Positions 1-10,747 of a DNA stretch of 64,000 nucleotides are shown in pieces. The translations under genes and the position numbers were made by a program. Source of the DNA: Hyphomicrobiaceae bacterium (GTDB taxonomy: Bacteria > Pseudomonadota > Alphaproteobacteria > Rhizobiales > Hyphomicrobiaceae); NCBI GenBank assembly GCA_030655135.1, contig JAURWC010000022.1, positions 186,001 through 250,000 of the forward strand, read 5' to 3'. The first letter of the stretch is position 1, and the number at the start of each line of letters is the position of its first letter. The notes under the pieces were generated by a model. It was not told where the DNA came from and searched no databases. It saw only the letters and a program-made list of their open reading frames with translations.

Positions 1-1257
1 GAGATCACACGCGAGCGCTACGGCGTGACGAATGCCAAGGACCGCATGTTCCGCTACGGCGTGCAGGTGAACTCGCTGGGCCTGACTGAGCCGCAACCGG
101 AAAACAACGTCTATCGCATCCTGATCGAGATGCTCGCCGTGACGCTGTCGAAGAACGCGCGCGCGCGCGCCGTACAGCTGCCGGCGTGGAACGAAGCGCT
201 CGGCCTACCGCGGCCGTGGGACCAACAGTGGTCGCTGCGCATGCAGCAGATCGTGGCCTACGAGACGGACCTGCTGGAATACGGCGACATCTTCGACGGC
301 TCCGTCGTCATGAACAAGAAGGTCGAGGAGCTGAAAGAGCAGGCGCGGGCCGAGCTGAAAACTATCGGTGACATGGGCGGCGCAGTGGCGGCCATCGACT
401 ACATGAAGCGCAAGCTGGTGGAGAGCAACACCGGGCGGCTCAGCGGCATCGAGTCCGGTGAGCTCGTTGTCGTCGGCGTCAACAAGTGGACGGAGACGGA
501 GCCGTCGCCGCTGACGACGGGCGAAGGCTCGATCATGGTCGTCGATCCGAAGATGGAAGCTGAACAGGTCGGCAAGCTGAAAGCCTGGCGCGAGCAGCGC
601 GACGACAAGGCCGTGAAGGCGGCGCTGGCGCAGCTGGAAGCGGCGACGAAGGAAGGCCGCAACGTCATGGAGCCGTCGATCGCCTGTGCCAAGGCGGGCG
701 TGACGACGGGCGAGTGGGGCGGCCTGCTGCGCAAGATCTTCGGCGAGTATCGCGCGCCGACGGGCGTAGCCGCCTCGGCCGTGGCGCGTGACGGCGCGGG
801 CCTGGATCAGGTGCGCGCGTCCGTCGAAGCCGTCTCGGCACAGCTTGGCCGGCGCTTGAAGTTCCTGGTCGGCAAGCCGGGCCTGGATGGCCATTCGAAC
901 GGCGCCGAGCAGATTGCCGTGCGCGCGCGCGACGTCGGCATGGAAGTGGTCTACGAGGGCATCCGACTGACGCCGTCGCAGATCGTGCGTGCGGCGCTGG
1001 ATGAATCCGTGCATGTCGTCGGCCTGTCGATCCTCTCGGGCAGCCACGTGCCGCTCGTGCAGGAAGTGATGGAGCGCCTGCGCAAGGAAGGCCTGTCCGA
1101 CATTCCGCTGATCGTCGGCGGCATCATTCCGCCCGAAGACGCCAAGCTGCTGAAGGGCTTCGGCGTTGCGGCCGTCTACACGCCAAAGGACTTCCAGCTG
1201 AACGACATCATGGCCGACATCGTGCGCCTGGTCGCCAACGAGGCGCAGGCGGCTTAG
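1..1257 (+). CDS. ecm: Ethylmalonyl-CoA mutase, C-terminal part (5' truncated by window edge)
   Basis: Coenzyme-B12-dependent mutase that converts (2R)-ethylmalonyl-CoA to (2S)-methylsuccinyl-CoA in the ethylmalonyl-CoA pathway of acetyl-CoA assimilation. The reading frame is open from base 1, so roughly 240 N-terminal residues are missing if the protein has the usual length of about 660. The visible part holds the end of the TIM-barrel catalytic domain, a linker, and a C-terminal B12-binding domain with the DxHxxG signature (GLDGHSNGAEQ, near base 880), followed by the conserved SxL and GG segments (LSILSGSH, IVGGIIP). Methylmalonyl-CoA mutase large subunit is the main alternative. The single-chain layout, and EMC genes at the far end of the window, favour Ecm. 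The stop is followed by a palindromic repeat. Confidence 0.88.
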   Translation, partial: EITRERYGVTNAKDRMFRYGVQVNSLGLTEPQPENNVYRILIEMLAVTLSKNARARAVQLPAWNEALGLPRPWDQQWSLRMQQIVAYETDLLEYGDIFDGSVVMNKKVEELKEQARAELKTIGDMGGAVAAIDYMKRKLVESNTGRLSGIESGELVVVGVNKWTETEPSPLTTGEGSIMVVDPKMEAEQVGKLKAWREQRDDKAVKAALAQLEAATKEGRNVMEPSIACAKAGVTTGEWGGLLRKIFGEYRAPTGVAASAVARDGAGLDQVRASVEAVSAQLGRRLKFLVGKPGLDGHSNGAEQIAVRARDVGMEVVYEGIRLTPSQIVRAALDESVHVVGLSILSGSHVPLVQEVMERLRKEGLSDIPLIVGGIIPPEDAKLLKGFGVAAVYTPKDFQLNDIMADIVRLVANEAQAA

Positions 1258-1296
1258 TTCCGTAGATCCTGTCCTAGCAAGCAGCCGATTGCTTCA

Positions 1297-1320
1297 GGGT
1301 CAGACCCATGGGTTTGACCC
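1297..1320. repeat. Short palindromic repeat, GGGTCAGACCC family, copy 1
   Basis: Imperfect palindrome made of GGGTCAGACCC, a central AT, and GGGTTTGACCC, lying between the convergent 3' ends of ecm and the small membrane protein gene. Near-identical copies occur at 7066, 40924 and 44303, all intergenic. It could act as a bidirectional transcript end or be a REP-like element; no T-tract follows, so a classical terminator is not shown. Confidence 0.8.
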
Positions 1321-1338
1321 GATTTCAAGGCCGGCTCA

Positions 1339-1620
1339 TCATCTCCGGCCGGTAAACGGTGCGGTGACGATGAAGAGCAGGATGCGGGCGATGATGGTGA
1401 AGAACATGAAGAGCAGCTGACGCTCTTCAAGCAGCAGTTCGAGCCAGATGTTGTACTTGGGTTCCAGGCCCGTCGACGTGATCCAGCCTTTGAGGCTGCG
1501 GGCCCAGCTCAACATTTCCGACAGCGTCTCGGGAGAATTGTAGCCGACCAGCGCCAGCATCAGCGCGCCGAGAATGAGCGACAGGAAGATGTTGCCGGTC
1601 GAGAGAAACAAGCGCAGCAC
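1339..1620 (-). CDS. Small membrane protein of unknown function
   Basis: A 93-residue protein with two hydrophobic segments: residues about 7-27 (LFLSTGNIFLSLILGALML) and about 70-88 (LLFMFFTIIARILLFIVTAP). They are separated by a polar stretch of about 40 residues rich in Trp and Glu. The start is GTG at 1620, chosen because AGGAGG sits five bases upstream, one of the better Shine-Dalgarno sites in the window. I do not recognise the family. It is convergent with ecm and divergent from the DUF4112 gene. Confidence 0.6.
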   Translation of the reverse strand: MLRLFLSTGNIFLSLILGALMLALVGYNSPETLSEMLSWARSLKGWITSTGLEPKYNIWLELLLEERQLLFMFFTIIARILLFIVTAPFTGRR

Positions 1621-1826
1621 GAAAGCCTCCTGCCCATCGATCAGCGGTGCACTCTGCGCCGCGTTTTGCCGACGCTAGCATTGGGCATTGCCGCCTCCAA
1701 GCGGCACGAAATTCGCGCGCAGACGGAACACTGCTGGCGCTGCGGCGTAATATATTTGGCTGCTGCTTGAAACCCGCCCGCGGCAGGGCGATATGACAGC
1801 GCGTCTTGAACCCAGGAGATGACGGC

Positions 1827-2312
1827 GTGATCAACGTCTTCAACAGCAAGCCAAACGAAACGCTGCAGCGCATGGATCGCGCAGAGATCGATGCCGCCGT
1901 GATGCGCGTGGAAGCCGTGGCGCGGCTGATGGACAGCGCGTTCGAGATCCCGGGCACCAAGATCCGCATGGGCCTCGATGGCATCATCGGCCTCATCCCG
2001 GTGCTGGGTGATCTCGTCTCGTCGTTGATTTCCAGCTACATCATCTGGGAAGCCAAGAACCTCGGCGTGTCGAAATTCACGCTCGCGCGCATGGTCGGCA
2101 ACATGGCGATCGATACGGTCGTCGGCATCGTGCCGTTGCTGGGCGATGCCTTCGACGTGGCGTTCCGCACCAACATGAAGAACCTGGCGCTGCTCAAGAA
2201 GCACCTGGAGAAGAACGGCATCGCTGCGCCGGATCTCAGCGCCGGCCCGCGCGTCGGCCGCATGGGCGGCACCGGCCCGGTGATCGAGGGCACGGCGACG
2301 CGGATCGATTAA
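1827..2312 (+). CDS. DUF4112 domain-containing protein
   Basis: Conserved protein of unknown function. Its core (residues about 20-130) contains the DUF4112-type pattern of two glycine-rich hydrophobic helices, IGLIPVLGDLVSSLISSY and VGIVPLLGDAFDVAF, either side of a polar loop. This looks like a small membrane-inserting or membrane-attached domain. An upstream ATG at 1806 is in frame, but GTG at 1827 is preceded by AGGAG at 1814-1818 with suitable spacing, so I place the start there (161 residues). The C-terminus is Gly/Pro-rich and probably disordered. No operon partner is apparent. Confidence 0.7.
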   Translation: MINVFNSKPNETLQRMDRAEIDAAVMRVEAVARLMDSAFEIPGTKIRMGLDGIIGLIPVLGDLVSSLISSYIIWEAKNLGVSKFTLARMVGNMAIDTVVGIVPLLGDAFDVAFRTNMKNLALLKKHLEKNGIAAPDLSAGPRVGRMGGTGPVIEGTATRID

Positions 2313-2427
2313 GCGACGGAGCGGACGGCGCTGTAGGTTGGGTCAAGCAAAGCGCGACGCAACTATTCTTTTGTGCCGTGACGTGTTGGGTCGCGCTACG
2401 CTTGGCCCAACCTGCAAGATTCCTTTG

Positions 2428-2814
2428 TTAGTCAATGAACGCCTTGCCCCTGATGCGCAGCAACGCGTTGCGCAGGCCGCGCAGGACCGGGTAGGGCGAG
2501 GCGCCGATGGCGGCCATCGCGGCGCGCTTGGTGGCGGGGAGATCGGAGCGATAGGACGCGAGTTTCGCGGACGCATCGGCGCCGTAGTAGAGCTTGGCGT
2601 CGACCAGGAGAACCATGCCGTCGTTGATCTCGTAGCCCTTGCGCCGCAACTCGGCGACGAGGCCGGGCTCGTGGCGCGCGTCGAGCAGCTGCAGATCCGG
2701 ATGGCGGCGGCGGAATTCAGCGAACTTCACGAAGCCCGCACAGATCGGACACTCGCCGTCGTAGAGGAGGTAGTCGCCGGTTGGTAGCACCTGTTCCCTC
2801 TCCCCATACTTCAT
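2428..2814 (-). CDS. DCC-family (DUF393) thiol-disulfide oxidoreductase-like protein
   Basis: Small thioredoxin-like protein of the DCC family, named for its Asp-Cys-Cys motif. The sequence shows YDGECPICAGF near the N-terminus, the family's DGxCxxC redox site, then a short alpha/beta body ending in a basic tail. The frame runs on upstream into the gyrB 3' end, but those residues are translated repeat DNA. The start is therefore ATG at 2814 or GTG at 2790. ATG 2814 lies inside the hairpin loop of the inverted-repeat element at 2796-2904, and GTG 2790 has the repeat's GGGAGAGGG tract just upstream. The repeat may therefore supply this gene's translation signal. It lies 130 bases downstream of gyrB on the same strand. 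Confidence 0.72.
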   Translation of the reverse strand: MKYGEREQVLPTGDYLLYDGECPICAGFVKFAEFRRRHPDLQLLDARHEPGLVAELRRKGYEINDGMVLLVDAKLYYGADASAKLASYRSDLPATKRAAMAAIGASPYPVLRGLRNALLRIRGKAFID

Positions 2815-2904
2815 GGGGAGAGGGTTAGGGTGAGGGGCAGAAACTCGCTGCAGCGCCAGTAGCTGCCCCTCACCCCGACCCTCTCCCCGCGCGCGGGGAG
2901 AGGG
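2796..2904. repeat. Inverted-repeat element, CCCTCTCCCC family, copy 1
   Basis: A 109-bp element built of two hairpins in mirror orientation. The left hairpin is CCCTCTCCCC / GGGGAGAGGG around ATACTTCAT, followed by TTAGGGTGAGGGGCAG. The right half is CTGCCCCTCACCCC, then a second CTCTCCCC / GGGGAGAG hairpin. The two halves pair with each other around a core of about 22 bases. Related elements lie at 6847-7007 and 45780-45932. It resembles non-autonomous MITE-like or REP-type repeats. It carries no gene. Confidence 0.8.
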
Positions 2905-2944
2905 AGAAGCAGCGCCGCACGCCAAACTGGCTTCGCCCCGGACA

Positions 2945-5443
<2,499 letters not shown>

Positions 5444-5548
5444 TCATGGAAGTTCTCAGAACGCACGGAATTCGCACAGCTTTCAAGCCAGATCCGGTTC
5501 TATTTTCACTCGCGTTATCAACGCCTTAAATCTTGGGTTGGCGAGGTC

Positions 5549-6742
5549 TCAAGCCGGCTCAGGGAGATCTTGCAAGACGCCGTTGTCGACAACGAAAAAA
5601 CGCGCCGACGGCGCCAGCGCCGCGAACGAGGAGGCGTCCGTGCCAGTCATCCAGGCTTGCGCGCCAAGCGTCAGGATTTCGGAGAAGAGGGCGGCGCGGC
5701 GCGCCTCATCGAGGTGGGCACTGATCTCGTCGAGCAGCAGGATGGGCGCGAGGCCGTCGCGGCGCTCGGCCACGAGTTGGGCGTGGGCCAGGACGAGGCC
5801 AAGCAGCAGAGCCTTCTGCTCACCCGTTGAGCAGAGCCGCGCGGGCATGGCCTTGGGGCCGTGGCCGACGACGAGGTCGGAGCGGTGTGGGCCATCGAGC
5901 GTGCGCCCTGCGGCGCGGTCGCGTTCGCGGGTCTGGCGCAGGATGCGGAGATACCCGTCTTCGACATCAACGGCCGGACGCGTGGCGAGGTCGCGCTCCA
6001 GTGCGCCCTCCAAAGCGATCTCGCTCCAGGGAAACAGCGACTCCGGTTCGCGGGCGCGGCGGGCCGCGATCACGGCGGCGATAGCGGCGACGGCTTCCGC
6101 ACGGGCGGCGGCGATGGAGACGCCGGTCTCGGCCATGACGATTTCGAAGCCTTCAAGCTGGGCGTTTCCCCCCACGCCATCGGCAAGCAGACGATTGCGG
6201 CTTGCCATCGCGCGATCGAAGCGGCCGGCGCGCGTGCGATAGCTGGGGTCGAAGCAGAGGATCAAGCGATCGAGAAAGCGGCGGCGCTCGGAGGCGGGGC
6301 CGGTGAACAGGCCATCCATGGCGGGCGTGACCCAGACCATTTCCACGTAGTCGGCGAGGATGCCGGAGCCCGATCGTGTTTCGCCGTCGACGCGCACGAT
6401 GCGGCCGGCGCGCTCGGAAGTGCCGGGTGTTTGCTGTACGCCGGTGCCAATGTCGATGCTGCCCAGCGCCGTATGCACCTTCGCCGCGACGGACCAGCCC
6501 GCGGTTCCCGAGCGGGCGAGATCGCTGAACGCTGCAGCGCGCAATCCTTGGCCGGGCGCCAGTAGTGACACGGCTTCCAGCAGATTGGTTTTGCCTGCGC
6601 CGTTGGCACCGATCAGCACGACGGGCTCGGGGCCCGCCGCGATGCTGGCCGACGCGTAGTTGCGGAAACCCGTCAACGCAATGCGTTCGACCCAGAGGCG
6701 CGCGTGCTCGTTGTGGCCGGAAGTATGCGCGACGTCAGTCAT
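5549..6742 (-). CDS. recF: DNA replication and repair protein RecF
   Basis: SMC-like ATPase that loads RecA at single-strand gaps through the RecFOR pathway. The Walker A motif GANGAGKTNLLEA lies near residue 45. The signature and Walker B region come late (STGEQKALLLGLVLAHAQL, then ILLLDEISAHLD). About 397 residues, normal for the family. I chose ATG at 6742; GTG at 6754 is in frame and possible, and neither has a clear Shine-Dalgarno. It sits between dnaN and gyrB as expected. The 376-base gap to dnaN is filled by two repeat elements, so separate transcription from dnaN is likely. Confidence 0.93.
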   Translation of the reverse strand: MTDVAHTSGHNEHARLWVERIALTGFRNYASASIAAGPEPVVLIGANGAGKTNLLEAVSLLAPGQGLRAAAFSDLARSGTAGWSVAAKVHTALGSIDIGTGVQQTPGTSERAGRIVRVDGETRSGSGILADYVEMVWVTPAMDGLFTGPASERRRFLDRLILCFDPSYRTRAGRFDRAMASRNRLLADGVGGNAQLEGFEIVMAETGVSIAAARAEAVAAIAAVIAARRAREPESLFPWSEIALEGALERDLATRPAVDVEDGYLRILRQTRERDRAAGRTLDGPHRSDLVVGHGPKAMPARLCSTGEQKALLLGLVLAHAQLVAERRDGLAPILLLDEISAHLDEARRAALFSEILTLGAQAWMTGTDASSFAALAPSARFFVVDNGVLQDLPEPA

Positions 6743-6846
6743 CAAGGATTGCACGTCGGAGAGTTCAATTCACCACGATCCGTTTCGATCAAGCCGGTGC
6801 GGCTTTTGCTCAGCTGCAGCCACGGGCTAACCGGCTTGCCTGTGGC

Positions 6847-7007
6847 TCCCCTCCCCCTGGCGGGGAGGGGTTGGGGTTGGGGGGATGAGACGGGAGAGAC
6901 GGGCGCTATTCGTCTCGGCGCCATCCCTTCGACCGATCTCTTCACCTGGGGCGTCTCTCCAAGTTCTGCACCCCGCCCCTGGCCCCTCCCCGTCAAGGGG
7001 ATGGGAA
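6847..7007. repeat. Inverted-repeat element, CCCTCTCCCC-like, divergent copy 2
   Basis: The stretch between recF and dnaN is non-coding. It begins with CCCCTCCCCCTGGCGGGGAG, continues with a GGTTGGGGTTGGGGGG tract, and ends with a mirrored block (CACCCCGCCCCTGGCCCC, then CCCCGTCAAGGGG). The architecture matches the elements at 2796 and 45780 but the arms are more diverged. The remainder of the recF-dnaN gap (6743-6846, 7008-7065) shows no gene that I can support. Confidence 0.65.
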
Positions 7008-7065
7008 ACAGAGCGAGCGCGGTGGATGACGTGCAAGTAGCTCGGATTGAGCTGGCGTGGAGTAT

Positions 7066-7091
7066 GGGGTCAGACCCATGGGTCTGACCCC
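7066..7091. repeat. Short palindromic repeat, GGGTCAGACCC family, copy 2 (perfect)
   Basis: A perfect 26-bp palindrome: GGGGTCAGACCC, central AT, then GGGTCTGACCCC. It lies 27 bases beyond the dnaN stop codon, on the 3' side of dnaN. It is the best-conserved of the four copies. Confidence 0.85.
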
Positions 7092-7118
7092 GGACCTGGC
7101 GGTGCGTAGGTCGAAATT

Positions 7119-8237
7119 CTACACCCGCATCGGCATGAGGACGTAGAGGGCCGTGTCGTCGCCGCCGTCGCGGATCATGGTGGGCGAGCCCGGGTCGGCA
7201 AGCAGGAAGTGAGCTTCGTCGCCTTCGAGCTGGCTGGCGATGTCCAGCAGGTAGCGAGCGTTGAAGCCGATCTCCAGGGGCGAAGCAGTATAGCCGACGC
7301 CGATCTCTTCCGTGGCGCTGCCGCCTTCCGGGTTGTTGACCGACAGCACGAGCTTGTCGCCCGTGATATTGAGCTTCACGGCGCGGCCGCGTTCGCTGGC
7401 GATGGTCGACACGCGATCGACGGCGCCGATGAAGTCCGCGTTGGAGACCGTCAGCTCCTTGTCGTTGCCTTGCGGGATGACGCGGCCGTAGTCGGGGAAG
7501 GTGCCGTCGATCAGTTTCGACGTCAGCGTCACGGTGCCGATCTCGAAGCGCACCTTGGACGGACTGACGCCGATCTTTACCGGGGCGGAGCTGGCTTCAA
7601 TCAGGCGATGCAGTTCGTGGACCGTCTTGCGGGGAATGATGACGCCGGGCATGCCCTCGGCGCCTTCGGGACGGCTCAATTCGACTTGCGCCAGGCGATG
7701 GCCGTCCGTTGCAACGGCGCGCAAGGTGCGCGAGCTACCTTTTTCGGCGACGTGCAGGAAGATGCCGTTGAGATAGTAGCGCGTCTCTTCCGTGGAAATG
7801 GCGAAGCGCGTCTTTTCGATGAGGCGCTTCAGGTCGGCAGCGCCGAGCTCGAACGAGTGAGCAAGATCGCCGGCGGCGATGTCGGGGAAATCCTCAGGCC
7901 CGAGCGTCTGCAAGGCAAAGCGCGACTGGCCCGCGGTGATGGTCAGGCGTTCTTTCTCCGGGTCGCGCTTGATCTCGATCTCCGCGCCGTCGGGCAGCTT
8001 GCGCACGATGTCGTGCAGCATGTGGGCCGGCACGGTTACCGCGCCGGGCGCCGACACCGTGGCGGCGACATCTTCAATCACCTCGCGCTCGAGATCCGTG
8101 GCCTTCAGCGACAGCTTGCCGTTGCCGGCGCGCAGCAGCACGTTCGACAGGATCGGAATGGTGGTGCGGCGTTCGACGACGCTCGTCACATGGCCGAGCG
8201 CCCTCAACAGTTCTCCGCGTTCGATCACAAGCCGCAT
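7119..8237 (-). CDS. dnaN: DNA polymerase III beta subunit (sliding clamp)
   Basis: Ring-shaped processivity clamp that tethers polymerase III to DNA. 372 residues, the family's usual length, starting MRLVIERGELLRALGHVTSVV and ending in the clamp C-terminus VLMPMRV. Three repeated beta-clamp domains of about 120 residues are visible, for example YLNGIFLHV and ATDGHRLAQVELSRPEG in the central one. ATG 8237 is the only sensible start. The 412-base gap to dnaA contains strong hairpins, so dnaN probably has its own promoter as well as any read-through from dnaA. Confidence 0.97.
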   Translation of the reverse strand: MRLVIERGELLRALGHVTSVVERRTTIPILSNVLLRAGNGKLSLKATDLEREVIEDVAATVSAPGAVTVPAHMLHDIVRKLPDGAEIEIKRDPEKERLTITAGQSRFALQTLGPEDFPDIAAGDLAHSFELGAADLKRLIEKTRFAISTEETRYYLNGIFLHVAEKGSSRTLRAVATDGHRLAQVELSRPEGAEGMPGVIIPRKTVHELHRLIEASSAPVKIGVSPSKVRFEIGTVTLTSKLIDGTFPDYGRVIPQGNDKELTVSNADFIGAVDRVSTIASERGRAVKLNITGDKLVLSVNNPEGGSATEEIGVGYTASPLEIGFNARYLLDIASQLEGDEAHFLLADPGSPTMIRDGGDDTALYVLMPMRV

Positions 8238-8457
8238 GATTGCCTCGGTTCCCCATATAGCAGGGCGTTTCGTTTGTTGCTTTCAGCCGGCGTCCGTTGG
8301 CGGACACCATGCCGGGCCTCACTGCGAAGCCTAACCAGACCGGACCATATAAGGGGAGATCAGTGGATTCGCGAAGGACGCGCAACTTGACCCGATACGG
8401 CGTTGTATTTCAAGGGCCGCTGTGGGCTGCTCAGTAATTTTATCGGCCGGGACGGGG

Positions 8458-8499
8458 CAGTTTAAACAAAACAGGAGCGGCATCGTGTGATGCCGCTCC
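8458..8499 (-). terminator. Probable dnaA Rho-independent terminator
   Basis: A perfect 11-bp stem, GGAGCGGCATC / GATGCCGCTCC (8474-8499), with loop GTGT. On the minus strand it is followed by TGTTTTGTTT, which suits termination of dnaA transcripts about 150 bases past the dnaA stop. Confidence 0.55.
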
Positions 8500-8550
8500 C
8501 TCCCCGCTAGCAGACCGCTTCGTCGCCCACGATGCGATCTGCTCGCCAAC

Positions 8551-8586
8551 CGAGGCGCCGCCTTCACGGCGCCTGTTATTTTTTTC
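8551..8586 (+). terminator. Rho-independent terminator on the strand opposite dnaA and dnaN
   Basis: Stem AGGCGCCG / CGGCGCCT with loop CCTTCA at 8553-8574, then GTTATTTTTTTC on the plus strand. No annotated plus-strand gene precedes it; it is the basis for the small RNA proposed just upstream. A further palindrome, GCTGTCTAGACAGC, follows at 8588-8601. Confidence 0.5.
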
Positions 8587-8649
8587 GCTGTCTAGACAGC
8601 GTTTTCCGTACCCGGGGGCGCTCTGCCGCCCGGTTTGCGTCTCGCCCGA

Positions 8650-10167
8650 CTAGTGGCTAAGCAGCTTCTTCAGCTCTTCCAATTCCTCGCGCAGGCGTGT
8701 GTTGCCGTTCAGTTCGTTGTCGATCTTGCGGATCGCGTGGAGAACCGTGGTGTGATCGCGGTTGCCAAAGCGGCGGCCGATCTCGGGCAGAGACCGGGCG
8801 GTCAGCTGCTTGGCGAGGTACATGCCGATCTGGCGTGGCCAGACGACCGAACGGTGGCGGCGCTGCGAGAGCAGGTCGCCCTTCGACACGCCGAAGTGGC
8901 GGGATACGATGCGCAGGATGTCTTCGATCTTGATGCGGCGGGGCTCAACGCCCTGAACCAGATCGCGGATCACCGTTTCGGCGATGTCGAGCTTCAGCGG
9001 CGTGCGCATGTACTGCCACGTGGCGTAAAGCCGGGTGACGGCACCTTCCAGCTCGCGGCCGGACTCGGTCAGCTTGTCGGCCAGCAGGTCGATGACTTCG
9101 CGCGGAACTTCGAACGAGGGGTCGTTGGCGCGCTTTTCGGCAACGCGCTGCTCGAGAACCTTGAGACGCAGTTCGTGATCGAAGGTGTTGATCTCCGTCA
9201 CCAGACCGCGCTGGAGACGCGAGCGCATGCGTTCGTTCAGGCGTTCGATCTGGCCGGGCGCCCGGGCCGAGGCGACAACCACGTGGCGGCCGCCGTCGAG
9301 CAATGCGTTGATGATGTGATCGAATTCCTGCTCGGTCTTTTCGCCTTGCATAAATTCGAGATCGTCGATCAGCAATACGTTGATGGAGCGGAATTTCTCC
9401 TTGAACGACAGCGGATCAGACGAGCGCAGCGCCTCGACGAAGCGATAGCGGAAGCATTCGGCCGTGAGATACAGCACCTGCGCCTGCGGGGCGCGGCGGC
9501 GCACTTCCCAGGCAATGGCATGCAGCAAGTGCGTCTTGCCGAGGCCGACCTGCGAGTGGATGTAGAGCGGATTGAAGCCGGGGCTGTCGTTCAGCACCGT
9601 TTCGGCGACCTGCTGGGCACCGGCGTGGGCCATGCGATTGGCGGAGCCGACGACAAAGCTGTCGAACGTATAACGCGGATCGAGCGGAGAGCCCTCGAAA
9701 CCCGCAACATGCGTGCGGCCGATGGCAACCGGCAGGGGGCGTACAACCGGCTGTGCCGAGCCCGCGCTGTCCATGGAGAACGCACGGGGCAGGTCGGCGT
9801 TGGACGATGGTGATTTGATGGGAGCGGCCGGGCGGGCCGAAATGCCGCCAGGTGTACGCACGAGAACTTCGATGCGCTCGGCGCCGGTGAACTCAGCCTG
9901 GGCACACTGCAGAAGATCGTCGATGTAATGCGATTGGATCCAATTGCGCAGGAACTTGACGGGAACAGAGACCTTAACCGTCTTGCCGTCGAAGTCGTCG
10001 AATTCGAGGGCGTTGAACCAGCTCGTGAAAGTCTCGTCGCCGAGGCGTGCGCGCAGCATGGCGCGTGCCTTCTGACCCTTGCTCGATGCCGTGTTGGTGG
10101 GCGCGATGGCGCGCCGCGTGTCCGTGCCGCTTGTGGCGGATACGTCCGCCGTCTCGATCGTCTGCAT
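8650..10167 (-). CDS. dnaA: Chromosomal replication initiator protein DnaA
   Basis: AAA+ initiator that binds DnaA boxes and opens the origin. Visible parts: N-terminal domain with helicase-loading features (MLRARLGDETFTSWFNALEF); a variable linker; the AAA+ core with Walker A (SQVGLGKTHLLHAIAWEV) and Walker B (INVLLIDDLEFMQG); and the C-terminal DNA-binding signature RDHTTVLHAIRKIDNEL. The start at ATG 10167 gives 505 residues, with a GGGGG tract a few bases upstream; GTG at 10182 is also in frame. First gene of the dnaA-dnaN-recF-gyrB block on the minus strand. The 136-base leader up to the rhodanese gene can hold its promoter. Confidence 0.96.
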   Translation of the reverse strand: MQTIETADVSATSGTDTRRAIAPTNTASSKGQKARAMLRARLGDETFTSWFNALEFDDFDGKTVKVSVPVKFLRNWIQSHYIDDLLQCAQAEFTGAERIEVLVRTPGGISARPAAPIKSPSSNADLPRAFSMDSAGSAQPVVRPLPVAIGRTHVAGFEGSPLDPRYTFDSFVVGSANRMAHAGAQQVAETVLNDSPGFNPLYIHSQVGLGKTHLLHAIAWEVRRRAPQAQVLYLTAECFRYRFVEALRSSDPLSFKEKFRSINVLLIDDLEFMQGEKTEQEFDHIINALLDGGRHVVVASARAPGQIERLNERMRSRLQRGLVTEINTFDHELRLKVLEQRVAEKRANDPSFEVPREVIDLLADKLTESGRELEGAVTRLYATWQYMRTPLKLDIAETVIRDLVQGVEPRRIKIEDILRIVSRHFGVSKGDLLSQRRHRSVVWPRQIGMYLAKQLTARSLPEIGRRFGNRDHTTVLHAIRKIDNELNGNTRLREELEELKKLLSH

Positions 10168-10303
10168 TGCTAACCCCCGCACTTGTAAAGCTGAACTTAC
10201 GCACCGTCCCGATCCGCGGAGATGCGCCTGTTGCCCTTTGGCGCAGCACCACCCACCTGAACGACCTCAATTAGACGCGACGCCCTCGCGCCCTTGTCGT
10301 GAC

Positions 10304-10747
10304 TCAACCCTGGACCCAGGGCAGGCCTTCGGACTTCCAGCCCGCCACCCGTCCTCTATGACGGGAAGCGTCCAAGGGGCCCTCAAACCCATCTGCAACG
10401 TTGAAGCATTTGCCGTAACCGGCCGCCGCCATGACCTCCGCAGCCATGCGGCTGCGCCCTCCTGACCGGCAGATGAAAAACAGCTCCGCGTCCTTCGCCA
10501 CACCAATCCGGTCGAGATGGTCCGCCAGACGCTGCACGAAGTCCGGGTCTATCCGGCTATCGGGAAACGTCTGCCATTCGACCGTCAGTACGCCCTTGCC
10601 GAGTTCCGCCAGATCAGGCAGCCCCACGAAAGCCCATTCCGCTCGTGTCCGCACATCGATGAGAAGGGAGTTCGTTTCGTCCTTTAGACGTGCCCAGACA
10701 TTGCTGACCGGCACGTCCACGATCTGGACATCCTCGACAAATGCCAC
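10304..10747 (-). CDS. Rhodanese-like sulfurtransferase domain protein
   Basis: Single-domain rhodanese of 147 residues. The predicted active-site loop is FFICRSGGRSRMAA with a catalytic-type Cys, inside the usual fold (LLIDVRTRAEWAFVGLPDL at the N-terminal side). Such proteins carry sulfane sulfur as a cysteine persulfide; the acceptor here is unknown. Its insertion immediately upstream of dnaA on the same strand is a notable neighbourhood, and dnaA may be partly read from its promoter. The start ATG at 10747 is followed by an acidic N-terminus (MAFVEDVQIVDVPV). No signal peptide, so cytoplasmic. Confidence 0.88.
   Translation of the reverse strand: MAFVEDVQIVDVPVSNVWARLKDETNSLLIDVRTRAEWAFVGLPDLAELGKGVLTVEWQTFPDSRIDPDFVQRLADHLDRIGVAKDAELFFICRSGGRSRMAAEVMAAAGYGKCFNVADGFEGPLDASRHRGRVAGWKSEGLPWVQG

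Larger units (their letters stand above)
8393..8586 (+). ncRNA. Candidate plus-strand small RNA in the dnaA-dnaN gap
   Basis: The dnaA-dnaN intergenic region (8238-8649) has no convincing ORF. Read on the plus strand it contains three hairpins in series: GGAGCGGCATC / GATGCCGCTCC (8474-8499), AGCAGA / TCTGCT (about 8510-8544), and AGGCGCCG / CGGCGCCT (8553-8574). The last is followed by a T-tract (TTATTTTTTT). That T-tract makes a Rho-independent end only for a plus-strand transcript, yet both flanking genes are on the minus strand. TTGACC at 8387-8392 could be part of a promoter. The 5' end is a guess; I recognise no known RNA family. Confidence 0.25.

Noticed and set aside
205-1047. Long open frame on the minus strand opposite ecm
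   Set aside because: GC-rich shadow of a real gene: Arg/His/Ala-rich product with no recognisable domain, opposite a clearly conserved protein.
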